Below are positions 57,612 through 64,000 of a DNA stretch of 64,000 bases, in pieces. The number at the start of each line of letters is the position of its first letter. Position 1 is the first letter of the stretch. The notes under the pieces were generated by a model. It was not told the DNA's origin and did not search any database. It was given only the letters and a program-made list of their open reading frames with translations. Position numbers and translations under genes: made by a program. The stretch is taken from NCBI GenBank assembly GCA_017302015.1, contig JAFLEE010000007.1, positions 39,907 to 103,906 on the forward strand, read 5' to 3'. Source of the stretch: Spirochaetota bacterium (lineage in GTDB: Bacteria > Spirochaetota > UBA12135 > COTS27 > JAFLEE01).

Positions 57612-60041
57612 ATGCGCCTTTCCCCACTCCTTCTCCTCGGCTTCCTCCCCCTGTTCGCCGCCTCGCCCACGAGCCTCGACCTCTCGGGCGATTTTTTCGC
57701 CGCCGGCCGGGCCACGCGATCCTGGCTCGATGATTTCTACGGCGAATGGCGCATGGACCACCTCCTCGACAATGCCTTCGACGATAGCGTGGTCCTCATC
57801 GAGACGGCCGGGCGCATCGGGACGCCCGATCCCCTCTCGTTCTCGGTGCTGGGCGCCAGCCGCCGGTGGAACCACGTGGAACTCGACGGCATGCGCCTCG
57901 ACGACCCCTTCCACCCCGGCGCCTCCCTCACCCGCGCCCCGCTGTGGCAGCGCACCATGGAACTCGACCGCCTGGGCCGCACGGTGCTCCTGCGCGAGGC
58001 GTTCCCCCGCCAGAGGCTGGCCTTCGAGTTCTCCGAGGGCTTCCTCGGCGGCCGCTTCGCGGCGGCCGATTGGCTCTACCAGAACCTCGCCCGCTCGCCC
58101 TCGCCGTACGAACGGGGCGTCCTACCCCCCGAGGATCGGCGCAGGCCCCTGGGGAGTTTCTCGCTCCTTCTCTGCGAGACCCTCAGCAACGGGAGCGGAC
58201 CCCTCTCGCTGACGACCTTCGCCGAGGGAGGCCTGCGCCACCTGCTGCGCTTCGGGAGCGCGGGATACCTCGGCGCCTTCGACGAATCCTGGAGCCAGGG
58301 CGAGATCCGCCTGACCGCCGATCGTGAGGACGGGGGCGCCCAAGAGCGCCGCTCGCTCCTCCTCACCGCCCGGGCCCGGGAATGCGCGGGGGTCGAATAC
58401 CATCTCGCGCCGGAAGAATCCCGCATGGAGACCGCCGCCTCGCTCTCGGGTTGGATCACCCGCAGCAACGGGGCCTTCGGGGCGCTCTTAGGCGCGAGCC
58501 TCGCCATCGAGAACACGCGATCCCGCCTCCCCGACTTCACCCGGAACCTCATCGACCAGGATGGGGAGGGCTTCAACCCCACCCAGCCCTCCGGCCTGGG
58601 GATCGCCGCCGGCCTCCAGGGCCGCCTGGAGCGCCGTCTCGACGTCCCTTGGTTCGACCGCCTGGCCTTCTCCGCGGATTCCCACAATCAGTTCATCCAT
58701 TTCACCCCGGAACTTTCGGTGGAGACCAACGGGCTCACCCTCGATGACGGCGCGCGCGCGACGCCCATCGAGGCCCTGCTTTTCGACCGCAAACCCGTTT
58801 CCGCCCTCCTCTTCTCCCAGTCCCTCGGATTCGACGCCGCCAAACGCCTGGGAGCCTTCCATCTCCACGGCGACCTACGCATCTGGTTCGACGGCGCTGT
58901 CGGCGCCCTTGCGCCCCTACTCAACCCGGGCCTCGATTGGACCGCGGGCGTGGCGTGGCGCCCCGCGAAGGCCTTCTCCTTCTCGATCCTCCTCGCCCAT
59001 CGCCGCGCGCCCCTCGAGTGGGAATCGGTGCGGGCCCAAATGCCCGGCTGGAACTCGGGGAGCGCCCGCGCCTGGAACGACGCCAATGGCGACGGGGCGG
59101 TCGAAGGCGGCGAACTCGGCCCGGTCACCCGACGCACCGGCGCCGCCTGGTGGACGAACACCAACGCCCTCGGGTCCCCCCAGGTGCTCTCCCTCGACAT
59201 CCCGGTGGAGGTCCGCCTTCCGAAGGGCTGGGGTGTTTCCCTCACGGCCCAATACCGGCAATTCCGAAATCTCCCCTGGCTCTCCTACGAGGGCGGCCCC
59301 GGAAAAGTCGGTTCGACGGTCCTGGTGGGGGATACCCCGGTCTTCGTGGCGACCAATCCGGAAACCCGCTTCGTGCTCGGCCCGATGCCCGCCTCGGCCA
59401 TGACCAACGGGGGCTCGACCTTCGCCGACCCGTTCTATGCGGGGGCGACGGTGCGCATCGCCCACGAGGGGGCGCGCTCGTTCTTCTCCGCCTCGTTCAC
59501 GGCGCTCATGGCCCCGGGGATCTCGGCCCTGGGCAACGGCCCCCTGGCCAACGACGTCGGCACGATCGACGAGAGCACCGCCAATCCCAACACGCTCCTC
59601 CACCAACCCGGGCGATTGGCCCCGGACCGCGGCTATATCGGCCGCCTGCTCGTCGGGGGGAAACTCACCCCGAACTTGCGCCTCGCCTTCCAACTCAAGT
59701 ACAAAGATGGGGAACCCTTCCATTATTTCAGCGCGGCGGCGATCACCAACGCCGCGGTGCGCCAGGCGGCGATCTGGAATAACCTCGTCGCCGGGGATAA
59801 TCCCTGGACGGGGGAGTTCGGAAGCCGCGAATGCGCGTTCTGGAATACGGAACTCCGCCTATCTTGGAAGATCCCCCTGTCGCGGGGAGCCCTCGACCTG
59901 ACCTTCTGCGTCTACAATCTCCTCGACTTCGGCGCCGAACTCGCGGAGAAGACCTTTTTCCCGGAGAACCGGGCCGCTCGAATCTCGCTGGAGACCCAAG
60001 TACCCCGCGGGCTCTGGATGCGAGCCGACTGGGCGTTGTAG
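57612..60041 (+). CDS. Outer-membrane beta-barrel, TonB-dependent-receptor-like
   Basis: 809 residues with a signal peptide (about 1-17). The N-terminal region (about 60-130) resembles a plug (SFSVLGASRRWNHVELDGMRLDDPFHPG, a TonB plug-like phrase), and the remaining 650 residues are alternating amphipathic strands with aromatic girdles, ending RGLWMRADWAL. There is no clear TonB box. Gly/Asn/Asp-rich loops (WNDANGDGAVEGGELGPV) look like a calcium-binding external loop. It probably imports a bulky ligand across the outer membrane; nearby heme and carbohydrate genes give two possible ligands, and I cannot choose. Confidence 0.7.
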   Translation: MRLSPLLLLGFLPLFAASPTSLDLSGDFFAAGRATRSWLDDFYGEWRMDHLLDNAFDDSVVLIETAGRIGTPDPLSFSVLGASRRWNHVELDGMRLDDPFHPGASLTRAPLWQRTMELDRLGRTVLLREAFPRQRLAFEFSEGFLGGRFAAADWLYQNLARSPSPYERGVLPPEDRRRPLGSFSLLLCETLSNGSGPLSLTTFAEGGLRHLLRFGSAGYLGAFDESWSQGEIRLTADREDGGAQERRSLLLTARARECAGVEYHLAPEESRMETAASLSGWITRSNGAFGALLGASLAIENTRSRLPDFTRNLIDQDGEGFNPTQPSGLGIAAGLQGRLERRLDVPWFDRLAFSADSHNQFIHFTPELSVETNGLTLDDGARATPIEALLFDRKPVSALLFSQSLGFDAAKRLGAFHLHGDLRIWFDGAVGALAPLLNPGLDWTAGVAWRPAKAFSFSILLAHRRAPLEWESVRAQMPGWNSGSARAWNDANGDGAVEGGELGPVTRRTGAAWWTNTNALGSPQVLSLDIPVEVRLPKGWGVSLTAQYRQFRNLPWLSYEGGPGKVGSTVLVGDTPVFVATNPETRFVLGPMPASAMTNGGSTFADPFYAGATVRIAHEGARSFFSASFTALMAPGISALGNGPLANDVGTIDESTANPNTLLHQPGRLAPDRGYIGRLLVGGKLTPNLRLAFQLKYKDGEPFHYFSAAAITNAAVRQAAIWNNLVAGDNPWTGEFGSRECAFWNTELRLSWKIPLSRGALDLTFCVYNLLDFGAELAEKTFFPENRAARISLETQVPRGLWMRADWAL

Positions 60042-60059
60042 GGGTTTCCCCCCGTCGAT

Positions 60060-60088
60060 TTGATCTTTTTCCCCCGCCGGGGTACATT
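60060..60088 (+). promoter_or_regulatory. Promoter of the Atg22/UMF1-type transporter operon
   Basis: TTGATC at 60060-60065 and TACATT at 60083-60088 with 17-bp spacing. Transcription would start near 60095, 13 nt before the ATG at 60108, in the 66-bp gap after the barrel gene. Confidence 0.55.
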
Positions 60089-60107
60089 CGTGGGACACAC
60101 GCTCCCC

Positions 60108-61352
60108 ATGAAAGCAGAAACGTACCCCCGCAGAAAACTCTTCGCCTGGTTTCTCTACGATTTCGGCATGGCGTCGTTCTCCATGGTCGTCATCACGGCG
60201 TTCTTCGTCTTCTATTTCAAGCAAATCGTCGCCCAGGGCGATCCGCGGGGCGACTTCTACTGGGGCCTCTCCACCTCCATCGCTTGCGGCGTGGTCGCCC
60301 TCATCTCCCCGTTCCTGGGGGCCGTGGCCGACCAGGGCTCGAAAAAGAGGCCCTTCTTCATCTTCTTCGCCTCCCTTGCCATCCTCGCCACCTTCGCGCT
60401 CACCCTCATCGGCCCGGGCATGGTCGCCGCGGGGATGATCCTCTTCATCCTCGGCTATATCGGCTATACGGCCGCCCAACCTTTCTATAACGGGTTCCTC
60501 CCCGAGATCGCCCCCCGCGAGGCCTGGCCTCGGGTCTCCGGAATCGGCTGGGGCCTCGGCTACGTCGGGGGCCTGAGCGCGCTCCTCATCATCCGCCCCT
60601 TCTTGAAGAGCGCCGTCACGCCCGAGGGCCACGCCAGCGCCCAAGCCATCCTCCTCATCACGGGGGCCTTCTTCCTCTTCGCCGCCCTGCCCGCCTTCTT
60701 CCTGCTGCGCGATCGCACCCCAGCCGGTCCGAACCCCTCCGGCCTCCTCGCCGATGCGCGCCTCGGGTTCCGGCGCCTGGGCGAGACCTTCCGCACCGTG
60801 CGCCAGCACCCCGACCTGTGGAAATTCCTCCTCGCCTTCTTCCTCTTCAACGACGCCATCACCACGGTCGTCTCGTTCTTCGGCCCCTACGCCAAGGACA
60901 CCCTCGGCTTCACCCTCTCCGAGATCCCGCTGCTGCTGCTCCTCGTCCAGGTGACGGCCGCCCTCGGTGCCTTCGCCTCGGGCCCATTGGCCCAGCGCAT
61001 CGGCCTGCGGCGCACCGTCCTCCTCACGCTCCTCATCTGGATCGCGGTGGTGCTCGCCGCCTTCCTCGCCCACAGCAAGACGCCCTTCTGGTTCGTCGCC
61101 ATCGCCGCCGGGGCTGTGCTGGGCGGCACCCAGGCCGCCGCGCGCACGCTCGTGGCCGATTTGGCCCCCGAAGGCCGGAAAACCGAGATCTTCGGCTTCA
61201 TGGCCACCGGGGGCAAGATGGCGGCGATCCTCGGCCCCGCGCTCTTCGGGGTGATCTCCTCGTTTGGCGGGGGCCAGCGCCTGGCCATCCTCTCCGTCGA
61301 GTTCTTCTTCGTCGCGGGGTTCCTCGCGCTCCTCGCCGTGAAGCACAAATAG
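60108..61352 (+). CDS. MFS transporter, Atg22/UMF1 family
   Basis: 414 residues with about twelve membrane helices. FAWFLYDFGMASFSMVVITAFF at the N-terminus, SPFLGAVADQGSKKRPFFIFF and YNGFLPEIAPREAWPRVSGIGWGLGYVGGL are signatures of the Atg22-like/UMF1 branch. Members export amino acids or other small metabolites; the substrate here is unknown. The ATG at 60108 follows a canonical promoter; an upstream in-frame start at 60060 falls inside the -35. The PIG-L deacetylase gene starts 9 bp after the stop, so they are an operon. Confidence 0.88.
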   Translation: MKAETYPRRKLFAWFLYDFGMASFSMVVITAFFVFYFKQIVAQGDPRGDFYWGLSTSIACGVVALISPFLGAVADQGSKKRPFFIFFASLAILATFALTLIGPGMVAAGMILFILGYIGYTAAQPFYNGFLPEIAPREAWPRVSGIGWGLGYVGGLSALLIIRPFLKSAVTPEGHASAQAILLITGAFFLFAALPAFFLLRDRTPAGPNPSGLLADARLGFRRLGETFRTVRQHPDLWKFLLAFFLFNDAITTVVSFFGPYAKDTLGFTLSEIPLLLLLVQVTAALGAFASGPLAQRIGLRRTVLLTLLIWIAVVLAAFLAHSKTPFWFVAIAAGAVLGGTQAAARTLVADLAPEGRKTEIFGFMATGGKMAAILGPALFGVISSFGGGQRLAILSVEFFFVAGFLALLAVKHK

Positions 61353-61361
61353 GCGCCCCCC

Positions 61362-62060
61362 ATGACCGAACCCCTCCAATACCTCGGCATCGGCGCCCAT
61401 CCCGACGACATCGAGATCGGCTGCGGGGCCTTCCTCCTCAAGATGAAGCGCCGGGGCCACCGCACGGGCATGGTCATCCTCACCGGCGGCGATATGGGCT
61501 CGGGCACGCCCGAGGGCCGAAGGGAGGAAACCGGCAAGGCCGCCCGCGACCTCGAGGTCGACGCCCTCGAGATCCTCGACCTGGGCGACACCCGCCTCGT
61601 CGACGACCACGATTCCCGCGTCGTCGTCGCCGCGCTCATCCGCAAGTACCGGCCCCAGATCGTGCTCGCCCCCTATTACGGAATCGAACCGGGCCGGGGG
61701 CGCGGCCACGCCGACCACATCGCCTGCGGGCATCTGGCCACCCACGCCGCCAATTTCGCCCACCTCGAGAAGTACCCCGCCCAGGGTTCGCCCCATGCAG
61801 TAAAGAAAATCTTTTATTACTTCTTGCAGCCCTACCTGAAACCAAGCTTCATCGTCCCGGTGGATGAAGAATTCCCGATCGCCATGCGAGCCTTGGCGCA
61901 CCATGGGTCCCAATTCGACCGCCCGGGCCGTCCTTCCACCATCCAAGCGCGCCTGGAAGCCAGCGCCGCGGCCCTCGGGGCCCAGGTGGAGGCCCGCTAC
62001 GGCCAGGCGTTCTATGTCCCGGATGTCCCCCGCGTGGAAGACCCCTTGGGGATGTTCTAA
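61362..62060 (+). CDS. PIG-L/LmbE family deacetylase (BshB1-like)
   Basis: 232 residues. GIGAHPDDIEIGCG holds the zinc residues H13 and D16 of the AHPDD motif, and GRGHADHIACGH supplies the third His ligand. TGGDMGSGTPEGRREETGKAA resembles the T-x-G-E-x-G-S/T-x-G-x-x-x-R block of BshB1, the N-acetyl-glucosaminyl-malate deacetylase of bacillithiol synthesis. The YYFLQPYLKPSFIVPVDEEF segment also fits BshB1. Other LmbE deacetylases act on different GlcNAc conjugates, so the pathway is unproven; no bshA or bshC is in the window. Confidence 0.75.
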   Translation: MTEPLQYLGIGAHPDDIEIGCGAFLLKMKRRGHRTGMVILTGGDMGSGTPEGRREETGKAARDLEVDALEILDLGDTRLVDDHDSRVVVAALIRKYRPQIVLAPYYGIEPGRGRGHADHIACGHLATHAANFAHLEKYPAQGSPHAVKKIFYYFLQPYLKPSFIVPVDEEFPIAMRALAHHGSQFDRPGRPSTIQARLEASAAALGAQVEARYGQAFYVPDVPRVEDPLGMF

Positions 62061-62172
62061 AGGGGGATCGCCGTTCGGCGGGAGGGCGCTTTCGAAACGC
62101 GGCGCTCCTGACGGAGACCGCGTGCGCGGGGCCGATCCTGCCGGCGTGGCGGCGCCATAGTACGCTTCGGGC

Positions 62173-63476
62173 ATGGTCCATCAGATCCTCGCCGTGCCGC
62201 TCCTGCTCAAGATCGTCCTTTCCCTCTTCGTGATCCTCGGCGCCAATCGCCTCACCGGACGTCTTTGGGCCGCGGTGCTCGCGGGGATCGCGGTCTTCGC
62301 CCTCTGGACGCCCCGCAGCCCCTCGGAATTGCTCACCGCGTTCCGCATGCGCGTCTCGAGCGCCGATGATTTCTTCTTCATCGCGATCCTTTTCCTCGTG
62401 GTGTGGATGAGCGCCCAGATGTCGGCGGCGGGGACCATGAAGCGCATCGTCACCGCCGCGGAGGCCCTGCTCCCCCGGAGGTCCGCCCTCGCCGCCGTGC
62501 CCATGCTCATCGGCTTCCTGCCCATGCCCGGCGGCGCGCTCTTCAGCGCCCCCCTGGTGGAGGCCCTCGACCGGGAGAACGCCCTCGACGCCAACCTGAA
62601 GGCGCGCATCAATTATTGGTTCCGCCATATCTGGGAGTACTGGTGGCCCCTCTATCCGGGTGCCCTCCTCGCCGCGGAAATCTTCCGCCTGCCGCCGTGG
62701 CTGTTCATGGCGATCCAGATCCCCCTGAGCCTCCTGGCCATCGGTTCCGGCTGGTTCTTCCTGCTGCGCCGCGTCCCCCCCGCCGCGGCCCTCGGCCGCC
62801 GGGACGAGCTTCGCCGCGCCGCGCGCGATGCGGCGCTCCAGGGCATCGCCCCCATCGCGGTGCTCACCCTCGTCTACGCCCTCGTTTCCTTCCTCCTCCC
62901 GTCTTTCGCCCAGATCAGCAAGTATCTCCCCATGGTCTGCGGCGTCGTCGCCGCCATGGCGTACCTCCAGGCGCGCCAAGCCCTTCCCGCCGCCGCGTGG
63001 AAGAAGATCCTCTTCTCCCGGGCGCCGCGGGCATCGCCTTCGCCGTCTGGCTCGTGCGCGTCTACGGCGCCTTGGCCGAACTCCCCTTCGCCGACGGGAC
63101 CCTCCCCATGCGCGTCATGCAGGGGGAACTCGCCGCCTGGGGCCTCCCCGTCCTCGCCCTCGTCATGGTGCTTCCCTTCATCGCCGGGGTAACCAGCGGC
63201 ATCGCCGTGGGCTTCGTGGGGGCCAGTTTCCCCTTCATCGCCGCGCTCCTGCCCAGTGGCGTTCCCCTCCACGAGCGCCTCGCCCTCGAGGTCCTCGCCT
63301 ACGGTTTCGGCTACATGGGCCTCATCCTCTCCCCCATCCACGCCTGCCTCATCGTCTCCTGCTCCCATTTCAAGACCCGAGTCGGCGACGCCCTCCTCCG
63401 CCTCCTCCCCGCCACCGCCCTGGTGATGCTCGGTACCCTGGCCTGGTACGCGCTCCTCCAATACGCCTTACGCTGA
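62173..63476 (+). pseudogene. DUF401-type membrane permease, split by a frameshift
   Basis: From ATG 62173 the first frame encodes about 280 residues of a polytopic membrane protein (ADDFFFIAILFLVVWMSAQMSAAG, MLIGFLPMPGGALFSAPLVEAL, INYWFRHIWEYWWPLYPGA). Near 63010-63025 (around CTTCTCCCGGGCG) the protein pattern moves into the -1 frame and continues to 63476 (GIAFAVWLVRVYGALAELPF, FIAGVTSGIAVGFVGASFPF, GYMGLILSPIHACLIVSCSHF). The joined product would be about 434 residues, the normal length of the DUF401/citrate-transporter-like family. A one-base loss in the C/G run explains it. No slippery heptamer is visible. Either a real null mutation or a sequencing/assembly error. Confidence 0.75.
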
Positions 63477-63833
63477 AGTCCTCCCATTCACGAAGCTTAC
63501 CGGCCTAAACGACCTCAAGGATTGCGCCCCGATCGCGAGACGTTAAATAATAAGCCCAAATCCGTTCACCACAGCAAGTACGTCGATATCCCAAACATCG
63601 TGCGCGCCTGATGCGGGCCCTCTCCTTTCCCAACCCCCAATTCAAAATGCGTGCAAGCATTTTGATCCGCCTCTTCGACGGAAGCCCCTTTCAAGCAGGA
63701 GGGTGGGCGTCCCCGCAGGCGCGCATCGGCGCCCACAAAAAAACCAGCAACAAACCACCCCAAGCCGGGCGCCGCGGCGCGCCGGAGGGGATGCCCACCC
63801 TCCGCCGAATAGGCCCCCGAAGAGGCGGGGTTT
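63477..63833. other. Gene-free region with structured elements, possible small RNA
   Basis: 357 bp without a convincing gene. Features: a weak promoter-like pair TTGCGC (63522-63527) and TAAATA (63544-63549). TCAAAATGC (63642-63650) and GCATTTTGA (63657-63665) make a perfect 9-bp hairpin. GGAGGGTGGGC (63698-63708) is complementary to GCCCACCCTCC (63793-63803), and a competing local hairpin joins CGGAGGG (63783-63789) and CCCTCCG (63798-63804). A terminator ends the region. A plus-strand ORF across it has shadow-like composition. Confidence 0.45.
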
Positions 63834-63835
63834 TT
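63815..63835 (+). terminator. Short rho-independent terminator reading on the plus strand
   Basis: CCCCG (63815-63819) and CGGGG (63826-63830) with a 6-nt loop, then five T residues (63831-63835) that run into the TAA stop of the minus-strand barrel gene. It may end the DUF401 transcript or a small RNA and block convergent transcription. Confidence 0.55.
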
Positions 63836-64000
63836 AGAAGACGATCCCCATGCCGAACTGCAAGGTCGGCCCAAACGACGGCCTAAATTGCGCCCCGAAA
63901 TCGATGCGGTAATTCATGAGGCCCAATTCGATCACCGCCGACAGGTTCCCCGCCAGCACCATCTGCTCGTTCTCCGAAAGCGCGCCCATGCGCACCTCGA
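63834..64000 (-). CDS. C-terminus of an outer-membrane beta-barrel protein, partial
   Basis: The minus strand is open from the window edge to a TAA at 63834-63836, giving about 54 residues (EVRMGALSENEQMVLAGN near the start, then two amphipathic strands). Alternating polar and hydrophobic residues (AVIELGLMNYRIDFGAQFR, PTLQFGMGIVF) and the terminal Phe match the last two strands and C-terminal signal of an outer-membrane barrel recognised by the BAM machinery. Codon use is like the other genes. The N-terminal part is outside the window, so no family can be named. Confidence 0.6.
   Translation of the reverse strand, partial: EVRMGALSENEQMVLAGNLSAVIELGLMNYRIDFGAQFRPSFGPTLQFGMGIVF

Noticed and set aside
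63611-63886. Plus-strand ORF of 91 residues near the end
   Set aside because: Arg/Gly/Pro-rich shadow-type composition, no Shine-Dalgarno, and it crosses a hairpin terminator and the opposite-strand barrel gene.

Overview
This is a GC-rich (by eye about two-thirds G+C), gene-dense bacterial chromosome segment with 51 protein-coding features and no tRNA, rRNA, CRISPR array, transposase or integrase that I can see. The cell is almost certainly a diderm: there is a large outer-membrane beta-barrel/TonB-receptor-like protein, a C-terminal fragment of a second barrel ending in the usual aromatic residue, and many signal peptides. The C5 (glutamate) route to heme, a C30-type carotenoid cluster, a BshB1-like deacetylase and many secreted polysaccharide-active enzymes suggest a heterotroph related to Acidobacteriota or the Planctomycetota/Verrucomicrobiota group. 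I cannot fix the phylum from sequence alone.

Layout. 1-3.4 kb: end of a DUF2079 membrane protein, a pirin, a small hypothetical and a YhhN/TMEM86-like membrane protein. 3.7-20 kb: carbohydrate island with a GH10 xylanase, an arabinose-isomerase-like protein, a UroD-like methyltransferase plus phytanoyl-CoA-dioxygenase-like pair under a divergent AraC regulator, a ferritin-like protein, a 60-bp tandem repeat, and two large heparinase II/III-type lyases flanking nudC and a putative metallopeptidase. 20-28.9 kb: an adenylate cyclase with a basic AT-hook-like tail, a tocopherol-cyclase-family protein, a carotenoid desaturase/glycosyltransferase/acyltransferase operon, a zinc-ribbon short-chain dehydrogenase, two small proteins and a TauE/SafE permease. 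29-42.4 kb: second carbohydrate island with a GH5-like enzyme, an AraC regulator, a GH78 rhamnosidase, two sugar isomerase/epimerases, an SDR, a GH88 hydrolase, a Gfo/Idh oxidoreductase and a GH20-like hexosaminidase. This set fits breakdown of rhamnose- and uronate-containing polysaccharides. 42.8-44.9 kb: a GAF-PAS-PAS-HD-GYP c-di-GMP phosphodiesterase behind an AT-rich leader.

44.9-56.1 kb is the most striking part: hemH-hemA-[histidine kinase-response regulator]-hemE-hemN-hemY-hemCD-hemB-hemL. It is a single-strand supercluster covering every step from glutamyl-tRNA to protoheme, most junctions being stop/start overlaps, with a two-component system built in. Three enzymes are atypical. 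HemA is only 279 residues and lacks the C-terminal dimerisation domain. HemH has a five-cysteine internal segment. The HemC half of a HemC-HemD fusion has Leu where the dipyrromethane-cofactor cysteine should be. A HETAH-motif protein of unknown function follows the cluster.

56.8-64 kb: a DUF3108 protein, the outer-membrane receptor-like protein, an Atg22/UMF1-type transporter, a PIG-L deacetylase, a DUF401-type permease split by a frameshift, a possible small-RNA region and the C-terminus of an outer-membrane barrel running off the window.

Promoters are unusually readable. Perfect or near-perfect TTGACA/TATAAT pairs with 17-bp spacing precede the secreted lyases, and several genes (hemA, the tocopherol-cyclase gene, perhaps the 9.3-kb AraC gene) have a -10 hexamer about 6 nt before the ATG, implying leaderless mRNAs.
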